Origin: Gammaproteobacteria bacterium
GTDB lineage: Bacteria > Pseudomonadota > Gammaproteobacteria > Steroidobacterales > GCA-2729495
Length of the DNA: 5,694 nucleotides
Direction: 5' to 3'
Assembly: GCA_023150055.1 (NCBI GenBank)
Contig: JAKLLP010000141.1
Location: 297 to 5,990, forward strand
Position numbers and translations under genes: made by a program. Below, in pieces: positions 1-5,639 of this stretch; within the stretch, counting starts at the first letter, position 1, and each line of letters opens with the position of its first letter. The notes beneath the pieces were generated by a model, which saw nothing but the letters and a program-made list of their open reading frames with translations, made no database searches and had not been told where the DNA came from.

Positions 1-147
1 GACACCGAGTACCTGAATGCTCCAGCCACCACATATGGGGCGCTCGACCTCTCGGACGATGGTCGACGGATGGCCGTGCACGTCGGCGACGTGACCGACT
101 ACGTCTGGATCTACGATTTCACCCGGCGCGAGGGCCGGCGCCTGCTC
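1..147 (+). CDS. Internal fragment of a TolB/PD40-type beta-propeller protein (partial, both ends missing)
   Basis: Read in frame 1, this stretch gives a typical propeller-blade pattern: a YGALDLSDDGRRMAVHV segment (close to the PD40 consensus of a serine-aspartate-glycine turn followed by a hydrophobic strand), then TDYVWIYDF and an arginine-rich EGRRL end. Blades of this kind occur in TolB, in prolyl-oligopeptidase-like peptidases and in the C-terminal half of some serine/threonine kinases; the piece is too short to choose. The 5' end lies outside the window. After about base 147 the same frame stays open to 522, but it no longer looks like a propeller because it is the exact antisense of comEC. 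The resemblance is by eye to the repeat family. The gene is therefore probably broken or artificially joined here, and the 148-522 part is not real coding sequence. Confidence 0.6.
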
Positions 148-501
148 ATACCAGCTCAGCTGCAGCCGGGCCGGAAGCCAGGGCGACCCCTGCTCCGCTT
201 CGGTTACGAGAACGAACCGCTGCGCCTGCAGATCGCCGCGCGGAAAGTCACAGATAACGCCCCGGACGAGGACGTCCTCACCGGCAAGCACCTCAGGCAG
301 GCGGCTCTCGATCAGCCAGCCGGCCCGCAGCAGGGTCCAGCCACAGACCAGCACGACTACCGCAACGCGCCGGCCGCCGATGTACCAGGCGAGAAGAATC
401 GCCAGCGGCCAGCCAAGCGCCGGCAGGGCGAGCAATACCCGCGTGTCGAAGTACTGCAGCAACCAGGCCCCGGCGAGCGCGGGGAATGCCAGACCCAGCA
501 T
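118..501 (-). CDS. comEC: ComEC/Rec2 family DNA-uptake channel, N-terminal fragment (3' truncated at a junction)
   Basis: ComEC forms the inner-membrane channel that takes up single-stranded transforming DNA. Starting from ATG at 501, the protein opens with MLGLAFPALAGAWLLQYF, has two or three hydrophobic segments within residues ~1-64 (including VAVVVLVCGWTLL), and then enters a soluble DUF4131-like domain with DVLVRGVICDFPRGD and LQLSWYEQAPALAPGE, ending near residue 128. Full-length family members run to roughly 700-800 residues, so most of the protein, including the competence and metallo-beta-lactamase-like domains, is missing. The minus frame stays open to base 1, but beyond about base 118 it loses all resemblance to ComEC. 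A GGAGG lies 10 nt before the ATG; an in-frame GTG at 537 is a less likely start. ComEC next to DUF2062 and lol genes is a known gammaproteobacterial neighbourhood, which supports the call. Confidence 0.75.
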
Positions 502-524
502 ATACTCCGCGCCTCCGGATGACT

Positions 525-530
525 GATAAT
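525..530 (+). promoter_or_regulatory. Possible -10 element for the DUF2062 gene
   Basis: GATAAT matches the sigma-70 -10 consensus at five of six positions and lies about 67 nt before the DUF2062 start, in the short divergent gap between comEC and DUF2062. No good -35 hexamer is present at the right spacing, so this is a weak suggestion only. Confidence 0.2.
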
Positions 531-597
531 CCGCCACGTCTCGGGAAACACCCCGATCACGGGTTGGATCGACGTGTCAGCAACGGCAGTCTAGGCA

Positions 598-1116
598 ATG
601 CCGCGCCGCTATCTGCGCCGCATTTCGCGGCAATTTCGCCGGAATGAGGCGCCCTGGTACCTGCGTCCGTTTCGCGCAGTACTCGGTCATCCGAAGTATT
701 TCGCCGTCAACCGGCGCAGCGTGGCGGTGGCGCTCGCTATCGGCGTATTCATCTCCATGCTGCCGATTCCGGGACACACGCCACTGGCGGTAATCGTCGC
801 ACTCATCGCGGGTGTCAACCTCGGGGTTGCCGCACTGGGTGCGTGGTTCAACTCCCCGCTGACGCTGGTCGCGGTGTTTTATTTCGAATACCGCCTGGGG
901 GCATGGCTGCTTGGCATGCCCACGAGGCCCTGGCCGGACGAGGTAAGCTTCGCCTGGCTGCAGGGTGAACTGGCCGTGCTGTGGAAGCCGCTGTTCCTGG
1001 GAGCGCTCCTGACGGCCACGGCCGCGACCGCCGTGGTCTATTTCGCTACCAATCTGCTGTGGCGCAGGTCGGCCGCACGACGACTGCGACAGAGGAAACT
1101 GACCCGACCCGGCTAA
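598..1116 (+). CDS. DUF2062 domain membrane protein
   Basis: The 172-residue product has a basic N-terminus (residues 1-30, rich in arginine) followed by hydrophobic segments at about 41-57, 62-80, 86-106 and 131-154, and a basic C-terminal tail. The family hallmarks are visible: a glycine-rich first segment running into MLPIPGHT (residues 54-61) and the FNSPLT turn (residues 84-89), where most members have an NPLT motif. The biochemical function of DUF2062 is not established. Proteins of this family often sit beside comEC, lol and exb genes in gammaproteobacteria, consistent with an inner-membrane envelope role, but that is inference. Only a weak AGG precedes the ATG (spacing about 3 nt), so initiation signals are poor. 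The gene runs opposite to comEC and ends convergently with the sulfotransferase, sharing 4 nt at the two stop codons. Confidence 0.85.
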   Translation: MPRRYLRRISRQFRRNEAPWYLRPFRAVLGHPKYFAVNRRSVAVALAIGVFISMLPIPGHTPLAVIVALIAGVNLGVAALGAWFNSPLTLVAVFYFEYRLGAWLLGMPTRPWPDEVSFAWLQGELAVLWKPLFLGALLTATAATAVVYFATNLLWRRSAARRLRQRKLTRPG

Positions 1117-2114
1117 CGACCTCCAGCCCGAAGCCGGTGCAGCCCGCGACGTACCGTGATTGCCACGAAGCGCCGCGCCTCGATGCGCAGGGTGCGCGCG
1201 GCGCGGCGCAGGCGACGATAAGCGGTCCCGGCCCGACAACGCCACCGGAACGGCCGCGAGTATGCCCCTGCGTCCGTCAGCGGATAGCCGAATCGTTGCA
1301 GCGCCGCCCCGGCCATGGCCTCGTAGAGGGCAATCTCGGGCTCGGACAGTTCCGTCCGCCACTTGCCACGGTTACCTTCCAGGATCCCCTGCGACAGGTT
1401 GGCGTGGTGGGTCAGCCGCTGCGCGTTACCACGGGCAAACTCTCCGGTGGAAAAATCGAGCATTCTCTCGTCGAATGGCACCTCGAGGAAGGCGCAGAGC
1501 GACCTCAGCCGTGCCTGCGGATCGGCGATGAGATCCTCGTAACGCAGCCGGTGGTAGCGGTGCGGGTGATGCTCACCAAAGCGGGCCAGCGCGAGATTGT
1601 TACGCGGCCAGAGTTGCGCCAGCTCCTGCACGTTGCGCTGGTTGATGCCCTCGCGCGTCCGCACCGATGACGCCGCGCAGTCGCGGCCATCACGCACCAG
1701 GTGAACGACGAGCGCCGACGGGAACAACCGATCGATCAGGGCGAGTTGTGGCGCATGATTCGGTGTCTTGTCGCCGAGCACGGCCTTTTCTGCTGACGCT
1801 TGCAGGGTTTCGTAAAAGCAGCCGATCACAGCCGCGAGATCATGGCCGGTGGCGGCCAGCCGCGCTGCAAACCCTTCCACATCGAAATGCACGCCGAATT
1901 GCCGCAGCTGGCCGACGTAAGCCAGGTCCCGTCCCAGCAGCAGCCGGTTGAAGCCTTGGCGAAGATCACCGTACCAGGGAAGCGCGCGGGGAACGTCCGT
2001 GTACAGCCCGAAAAGTTCGACCGGTAGATGCACGGCAGGATGCATGTTGAGCATCGAAGCGAGGAGCGTGCTCCCGGAACGGCCCGAGCTGAGTATGAAA
2101 AAGCGTGGCCCCAT
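1113..2114 (-). CDS. Sulfotransferase family protein (PAPS-dependent type)
   Basis: This 333-residue protein should transfer a sulfonate group from PAPS to an unidentified acceptor. The 5'-phosphosulfate-binding loop is clear at the N-terminus (LSSGRSGSTLL, residues 9-18 region), followed by GDKTP (114-118). The 3'-phosphate-binding element is LVRDGRDCAASS (139-150). Further family landmarks are the RYEDLIADP segment (191-199) and GKW (250-252). After about residue 286 comes an arginine-rich tail: 17 of the last 47 residues are Arg and only one is acidic, suggesting contact with membrane phospholipid or nucleic acid. The gene begins 18 nt after lolD, so it is probably co-transcribed with the lol genes. 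GAGGAG overlapping the lolD stop lies 14 nt from the ATG, which is long; an in-frame CTG at 2120 would have an 8-nt spacing. The acceptor (carbohydrate, lipid or protein) cannot be read from the sequence. Confidence 0.88.
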   Translation of the reverse strand: MGPRFFILSSGRSGSTLLASMLNMHPAVHLPVELFGLYTDVPRALPWYGDLRQGFNRLLLGRDLAYVGQLRQFGVHFDVEGFAARLAATGHDLAAVIGCFYETLQASAEKAVLGDKTPNHAPQLALIDRLFPSALVVHLVRDGRDCAASSVRTREGINQRNVQELAQLWPRNNLALARFGEHHPHRYHRLRYEDLIADPQARLRSLCAFLEVPFDERMLDFSTGEFARGNAQRLTHHANLSQGILEGNRGKWRTELSEPEIALYEAMAGAALQRFGYPLTDAGAYSRPFRWRCRAGTAYRRLRRAARTLRIEARRFVAITVRRGLHRLRAGGR

Positions 2115-2132
2115 GCGCAGAGATCCGGCTCC

Positions 2133-2867
2133 TCAGGAAAGCGCTGCGCCGGTTACGTCCTGCAATCTGCCGTCCTCCATGTGCAGTACGCGGTCCATGC
2201 TGCGGGCACGGGCGCTGTCGTGAGTCACTACCACCAGGCTGGTGCCGGTCTCGGCATTGAGCTCGAGCATCAGATCGAACACCCGGTCTCCCGTCCGGTG
2301 ATCGAGATTGCCGGTAGGCTCGTCCGCGAGCACCACCGCCGGCTGCGTGACGAGCGCCCTCGCCACGGCGACCCGCTGGCGCTCCCCCCCGGACAGCTCC
2401 CCCGGCTTGTGCTCGAGGCGATCGCCGAGCCCTACCTTGTCGAGCAGCAGCCGGGCTCGCGCTCTGACGTCTTCCAGGGACAGCCGCCGCAGCAGTAGCG
2501 GCATCGCGACGTTTTCAAGCGCAGTGAACTCCGGCAGGAGGTGGTGAAACTGGTACACGAAGCCGATCGACTCGTTGCGTACGCGCCCGCGTTCGGCCTG
2601 GCCAATCTCGGCGAGGTTGCGGCCCAACACACTCACGGAACCGCGTGTCGGGGTGTCGAGCCCACCGAGAAGCTGGAGCAAAGTCGTTTTGCCGGCTCCG
2701 GAGGCTCCGATGATCGCAATACGCTCACCTCGCCCGATCGTCAGGTCGATGCCGCAGAGGACCCGCACCACGGCTGGCCCCTCGGTGAATTCCTTTTCCA
2801 ACCCTGCGCAAACGAGCGGCGCCGCGCCGGACGTTCCTGCAGCATCCACGTTCTGAATCGATGACAT
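2133..2867 (-). CDS. lolD: Lipoprotein-releasing system ATP-binding protein LolD
   Basis: LolD is the cytoplasmic ATPase of the LolCDE complex; it powers extraction of outer-membrane lipoproteins from the inner membrane and their transfer to LolA. The 244-residue sequence has all ABC ATPase motifs: Walker A GASGAGKT (54-61), Q-loop glutamine at 106 within VYQFHHLLPEFTALENV, signature LSGGERQ (158-164), Walker B VVLADE (178-183) with catalytic Glu183, D-loop NLD (187-189), and switch His216 in VVTHD. The YQFHHLLPEFTALENV stretch is specific to LolD rather than to the related MacB or FtsE ATPases. The N-terminus is slightly extended (about 15 extra polar residues). The start lies 12 nt after the upstream permease stop, and a GAGG overlapping that TGA sits 9 nt before the ATG, indicating coupled translation. 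Length and motifs are normal, so it should be active. Confidence 0.97.
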   Translation of the reverse strand: MSSIQNVDAAGTSGAAPLVCAGLEKEFTEGPAVVRVLCGIDLTIGRGERIAIIGASGAGKTTLLQLLGGLDTPTRGSVSVLGRNLAEIGQAERGRVRNESIGFVYQFHHLLPEFTALENVAMPLLLRRLSLEDVRARARLLLDKVGLGDRLEHKPGELSGGERQRVAVARALVTQPAVVLADEPTGNLDHRTGDRVFDLMLELNAETGTSLVVVTHDSARARSMDRVLHMEDGRLQDVTGAALS

Positions 2868-2879
2868 CCGGTCAAACCC

Positions 2880-4127
2880 TCAGTACTGCCGCAGGGCCTG
2901 TGCCGGCGGCACGGCAGCCCCCCGCCATGCCGGGTATAGCGTCGAACACAGCGCAAGACCGAGCGCGATGCCCGCGATTACCCCGACGTCCATCCAGCGA
3001 AGCTGGGTGGGAAAGTCGCTGATGAAATAGATATCGGGGGCAAGGAACTTCAGTCCGAGGGCCCGCTCCACGAGGCCGACGAGCACGTCCAGGTTCACGG
3101 AGATCGCCACGCCGGTCACGACACCGATCAGCGTGCCTGCGATGCCGATCAGGGTCCCCTGCGTCATGAAGGTCGCGACAATCGATCCGGGCGAGGCGCC
3201 GAGCGTGCGCAGGATGGCGATCTCGCTGCGTTTCTCCCTGACCACCATGACCAATGTGGAGACGATATTGAACGCGGCCACCGCGACGACCATCAGCAGG
3301 ATCACGAACATGATAGACCTCGTCATCTGTATCGACCGGAAGAAATTCAGGTGCTCCCGGCTCCAGTCGCTGACGAAGACCCCGCCGCCATAAGCCCGCG
3401 CCACATCGACGACCCCCTGCGGCGCCACACGCGGGTCGGAGAATGCCAGGCGGACGCCGCTGACGCCGTCCCCGAACCGAAACAGCCTTGCCGCGTCGGC
3501 CCGATGCATGAACACCAGGCCGCGGTCGTACTCGTACATCCCGGCGTAAAAGATGCCAACCACCCGGAAGCGCCGCATACGCGGACTCACCCCAGCAGGC
3601 GTGGCGATGCCCTCCGGAACCAGCAGCACGATACTGTCACCCACCGACACCTCGAGCAGTTCGGCAAGTGCCGCGCCGATCACCATCCGGTAACCGCCGG
3701 GGACGAGATCCTCGAAGCTGCCCTGCTGCAGCAGGCCACCCAGTGCGACGGTGCGCAACTCCTGCCCGGGTTCGATGCCGCGCACCTCCACGCCCTTGAC
3801 CGCGCCGGCTCCCGCGAGCATCGCCTCACCACCGACGAAAGGAGCGCTTGCGATAACACCCGGTTGCCGCGCCGCGACCTGCTGCAGCTCCCGCCAGTCC
3901 TCGAGCCGTCCATCCAGCCCCGTGATGGTCGCATGCCCGAGAACCCCGAGGATCCGGTTGCGAACCTCGAACTCAAAGCCGTTCATGGCGGAAAGAACCG
4001 TGATCAGCACGGCCACCGCCAGCGCGATCCCAGCAACGGATACCACGGAGATGAAGGAGACGAAACGGTTCTTGCTCCGCGACCGCAGGTATCGCGTGGC
4101 AATGGCAAGCTCGATCGGTCGCAACAT
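2880..4127 (-). CDS. lolC: Lipoprotein-releasing system transmembrane protein, LolC/LolE family, with hook (downstream permease)
   Basis: Permease subunit of the lipoprotein exporter, 415 residues from ATG 4127. It has the type VII ABC (MacB-FtsX) plan: TM1 at about 23-46, a large periplasmic domain (about 50-265), then TM2 at 270-294, TM3 at 318-342 and TM4 at 378-398. The LolC/E signature SAMNGFE (46-52) follows TM1, and the EKRSEIAILRTLGAS stretch (298-312) is the cytoplasmic coupling region that meets LolD. The loop PEGIATPAGVSPRMRRF (171-187) resembles the LolC hook that grips LolA. However, FRSIQMTRSIMF (263-274) and DIYFISDFPTQLRWMDV (365-381) are closer to LolE, so lolC is chosen from the hook and the position just before lolD. 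ATG 4127 is preferred because GAGG lies 9 nt upstream and the N-terminus then matches family starts. GTG 4142 would overlap the upstream stop as GTGA and add five residues. Confidence 0.92.
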   Translation of the reverse strand: MLRPIELAIATRYLRSRSKNRFVSFISVVSVAGIALAVAVLITVLSAMNGFEFEVRNRILGVLGHATITGLDGRLEDWRELQQVAARQPGVIASAPFVGGEAMLAGAGAVKGVEVRGIEPGQELRTVALGGLLQQGSFEDLVPGGYRMVIGAALAELLEVSVGDSIVLLVPEGIATPAGVSPRMRRFRVVGIFYAGMYEYDRGLVFMHRADAARLFRFGDGVSGVRLAFSDPRVAPQGVVDVARAYGGGVFVSDWSREHLNFFRSIQMTRSIMFVILLMVVAVAAFNIVSTLVMVVREKRSEIAILRTLGASPGSIVATFMTQGTLIGIAGTLIGVVTGVAISVNLDVLVGLVERALGLKFLAPDIYFISDFPTQLRWMDVGVIAGIALGLALCSTLYPAWRGAAVPPAQALRQY

Positions 4128-4138
4128 ACCCGCCTGCC

Positions 4139-5380
4139 TCACTCGTAGCGCAGCACTTCAGCAGGCGCCACGGCCGCTGCGCGCATCGCCGGGTAGATCG
4201 TCGCCGCCGCTGTCATTATCAGGGCGAGCACACCCACACCGGCGACATCGGCCCAATGCAGCTCGGACGGCAGCGCCGTCAGGTAGTACACATCGGCCGG
4301 CATGAACTGGAAGCCCAGCACCCTCTCCAGCCAGGGGGCGACGCTGCCGACGTTGCGAGCGAGCGTCACGCCGAGGGTCACGCCGCCGATGACGCCAATC
4401 CAGCCGATCACCACGCCCTGCACCGCAAAGATCCGCACGATATCAGCACGCGAACATCCGATAGTACGAAGGATCGCAATGCTGCCCCGCTTGTCCGTCA
4501 CCACCATGACCAGTGTGGCAACTATATTGAAAGCGGCGACACCGACGATGAGCGAAAGGAGCACGATCATCATCGTCTTCTCGAGTCGCACCGCGCGGAA
4601 ATAGGTCGCGTGGTCCTGCGTCCAGTCACGCACCTGCACCGGTCGTGGCTGCGAAGCTGCCCACTGGCGTATCAGCCGGGGCGCCGAAAAGATATCTGCC
4701 GTTGACACGCGCAACCCCGCCACCCGCGGACCAAACCCGCCGATGGCCGCTGCATCATCCAGACTGATCAGGGCCCGGACGCCATCATGATCCTTGACGC
4801 CGAGTTCGAAAATACCGCGGACGGTGAACTGGCGCAGTCGAGACTGGAGGCCGCGTTGACGGTCCCTCGTCGGCACCAGCACCGCTATCGTGTCCCCGAC
4901 CCGCGCGCCGATCCGGGCGGCAAGCGCCTCGCCCAGAATGATCGTTCGCGCTCCCGGCGCCAGTTCCTCCAGCCGACCCTGGCGCAGGCCGGCACGCAGC
5001 GGCGACGAATCGGCCTCCAGAGCGGGGTCGGTGCCGGTGAGGACGACGCCGGCAAGGTCTGTGCCACGGGCAATGACGGCCTCCAACTCAATCACCGGCA
5101 CGACGTCCGTGACCCCGGGAAAGTCCCGCAGGCTTTCCATCAGGTCTTGCCAATCCGCCAGCCCTTCCCTGCCACCCACCCAAGCGTGCCCGGTGATACT
5201 GGTCAAGCGCAGACGCAATTCAGACTCGAAGCCGTTCATCACAGAGAGGACGACGATAAGGGCCGCCACTCCCAGCGCCACCCCGAGAGCCGAGGCAAGC
5301 GTCACGAAGGATGCAAACTGGTTGGTACGCTGACTGCGCAGGTAGCGCAGCCCGATCCAGCCGGTGACCGGCCGCATCAT
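4139..5380 (-). CDS. lolE: Lipoprotein-releasing system transmembrane protein, LolC/LolE family, without recognisable hook (upstream permease)
   Basis: First gene of the lol operon and paralogue of the next permease, 413 residues from ATG 5380 (a second ATG follows directly). TM1 is at about 24-46 and is followed by the signature SVMNGFE (46-52); a periplasmic domain spans about 50-262; TM2 is at 268-293, TM3 at 316-340 and TM4 at 377-396. The coupling segment DKRGSIAILRTIGCS (296-310) should contact LolD. In place of a hook it has PTRDRQRGLQSRLRQF (170-185), lacking the TP-G and second proline, which favours LolE. Yet FRAVRLEKTMM (261-271) and the C-terminal PAEVLRYE resemble LolC, while LPSELHWADV (370-379) resembles LolE. 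The symbol is thus tentative. The frame is open up to 5548, but the 56 extra codons resemble no LolC/E N-terminus and would place a soluble stretch before TM1. No strong Shine-Dalgarno precedes 5380. Confidence 0.88.
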   Translation of the reverse strand: MMRPVTGWIGLRYLRSQRTNQFASFVTLASALGVALGVAALIVVLSVMNGFESELRLRLTSITGHAWVGGREGLADWQDLMESLRDFPGVTDVVPVIELEAVIARGTDLAGVVLTGTDPALEADSSPLRAGLRQGRLEELAPGARTIILGEALAARIGARVGDTIAVLVPTRDRQRGLQSRLRQFTVRGIFELGVKDHDGVRALISLDDAAAIGGFGPRVAGLRVSTADIFSAPRLIRQWAASQPRPVQVRDWTQDHATYFRAVRLEKTMMIVLLSLIVGVAAFNIVATLVMVVTDKRGSIAILRTIGCSRADIVRIFAVQGVVIGWIGVIGGVTLGVTLARNVGSVAPWLERVLGFQFMPADVYYLTALPSELHWADVAGVGVLALIMTAAATIYPAMRAAAVAPAEVLRYE

Positions 5381-5479
5381 GACGGCGCCCCGGCGCACGG
5401 GCGGGGCCCGGTCGCTGCATCGGACGCATGCGTCAGTGAATTGGCCATATGCGGTGTCGAGAGACGAGGACGGCGCGAC

Positions 5480-5509
5480 AGTATGCACGGCTCGGCCGTT
5501 TTTGCCCAA
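5480..5509 (-). promoter_or_regulatory. Possible sigma-70-like promoter for the lol operon
   Basis: On the minus strand, TTGGGC (5509-5504) and CATACT (5485-5480) are separated by 18 nt and lie about 100 nt before the first permease ATG. The matches to consensus are three of six and four of six, so this is only the best candidate seen in the region, not a firm call. Confidence 0.22.
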
Positions 5510-5552
5510 GGGCGAGCCCTTCGGGCCCGGCAACTGCGGCGCTGCCAATAAT

Positions 5553-5567
5553 GTGAACGGCGTTCAC
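5553..5567. promoter_or_regulatory. Perfect 15-nt palindrome, operator-like (TetR-type appearance)
   Basis: GTGAACGGCGTTCAC is a perfect inverted repeat: seven base pairs on each side of a single central base. It lies between the lol operon and the divergent plus-strand gene, 35 nt before that gene's -10-like element and about 170 nt from the permease start. Sites containing GTGAAC and GTTCAC half-sites are typical of TetR-family operators such as those of fatty-acid regulators, but no regulator gene is in the window, so the binding protein is unknown. It could control either or both divergent transcripts. Confidence 0.45.
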
Positions 5568-5602
5568 GAAACAGGCGGTTTTTTCGCGTTTTGTAGCGGT
5601 GT

Positions 5603-5608
5603 TATAGT
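5603..5608 (+). promoter_or_regulatory. -10-like element of the plus-strand gene at the right end
   Basis: TATAGT matches the sigma-70 -10 consensus at five of six positions. It would start transcription near 5614, leaving a leader of about 26 nt before the ATG at 5640. The region 17 nt upstream is a run of T without a recognisable -35 hexamer, so an activator or a weak promoter is possible. Confidence 0.4.
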
Positions 5609-5639
5609 GAGACTCGAGCTTATCGAAGAGGTCAGCACC

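Noticed and set aside
148..522. Plus-strand continuation of the propeller reading frame
   Set aside because: It is codon-for-codon antisense to a recognisable ComEC N-terminus and shows no propeller pattern; the open frame results from GC-rich complementary codons.
1109..1137. Inverted repeat CCGGCT / AGCCGG as a bidirectional terminator between the convergent genes
   Set aside because: The arms are six bases with a 17-base loop and no T-run on either side, and the repeat lies inside the sulfotransferase coding end.
577..1362. 261-codon minus-strand open frame and overlapping plus frame 981-1670
   Set aside because: Low-complexity, arginine- and proline-rich translations without any family pattern, lying antisense or out of frame to the DUF2062 and sulfotransferase genes.
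2160..2867. MacB or FtsE as the identity of the ATPase
   Set aside because: The YQFHHLLPEFTALENV Q-loop segment, the two adjacent LolC/E permeases and the absence of a fused permease or FtsX neighbour fit LolD.
3351..4148. 265-codon plus-strand open frame
   Set aside because: Antisense shadow of the hook-bearing permease; rich in His, Arg and Pro with no hydrophobic core or start signals.
5381..5548. N-terminal extension of the upstream permease by 56 codons
   Set aside because: Family proteins begin a few residues before the GLRYLR motif; the extension has no resemblance to them and overlaps the likely promoter region.
4787..5551. 254-codon plus-strand open frame
   Set aside because: Antisense shadow of the upstream permease, with composition typical of complement frames in GC-rich genes.
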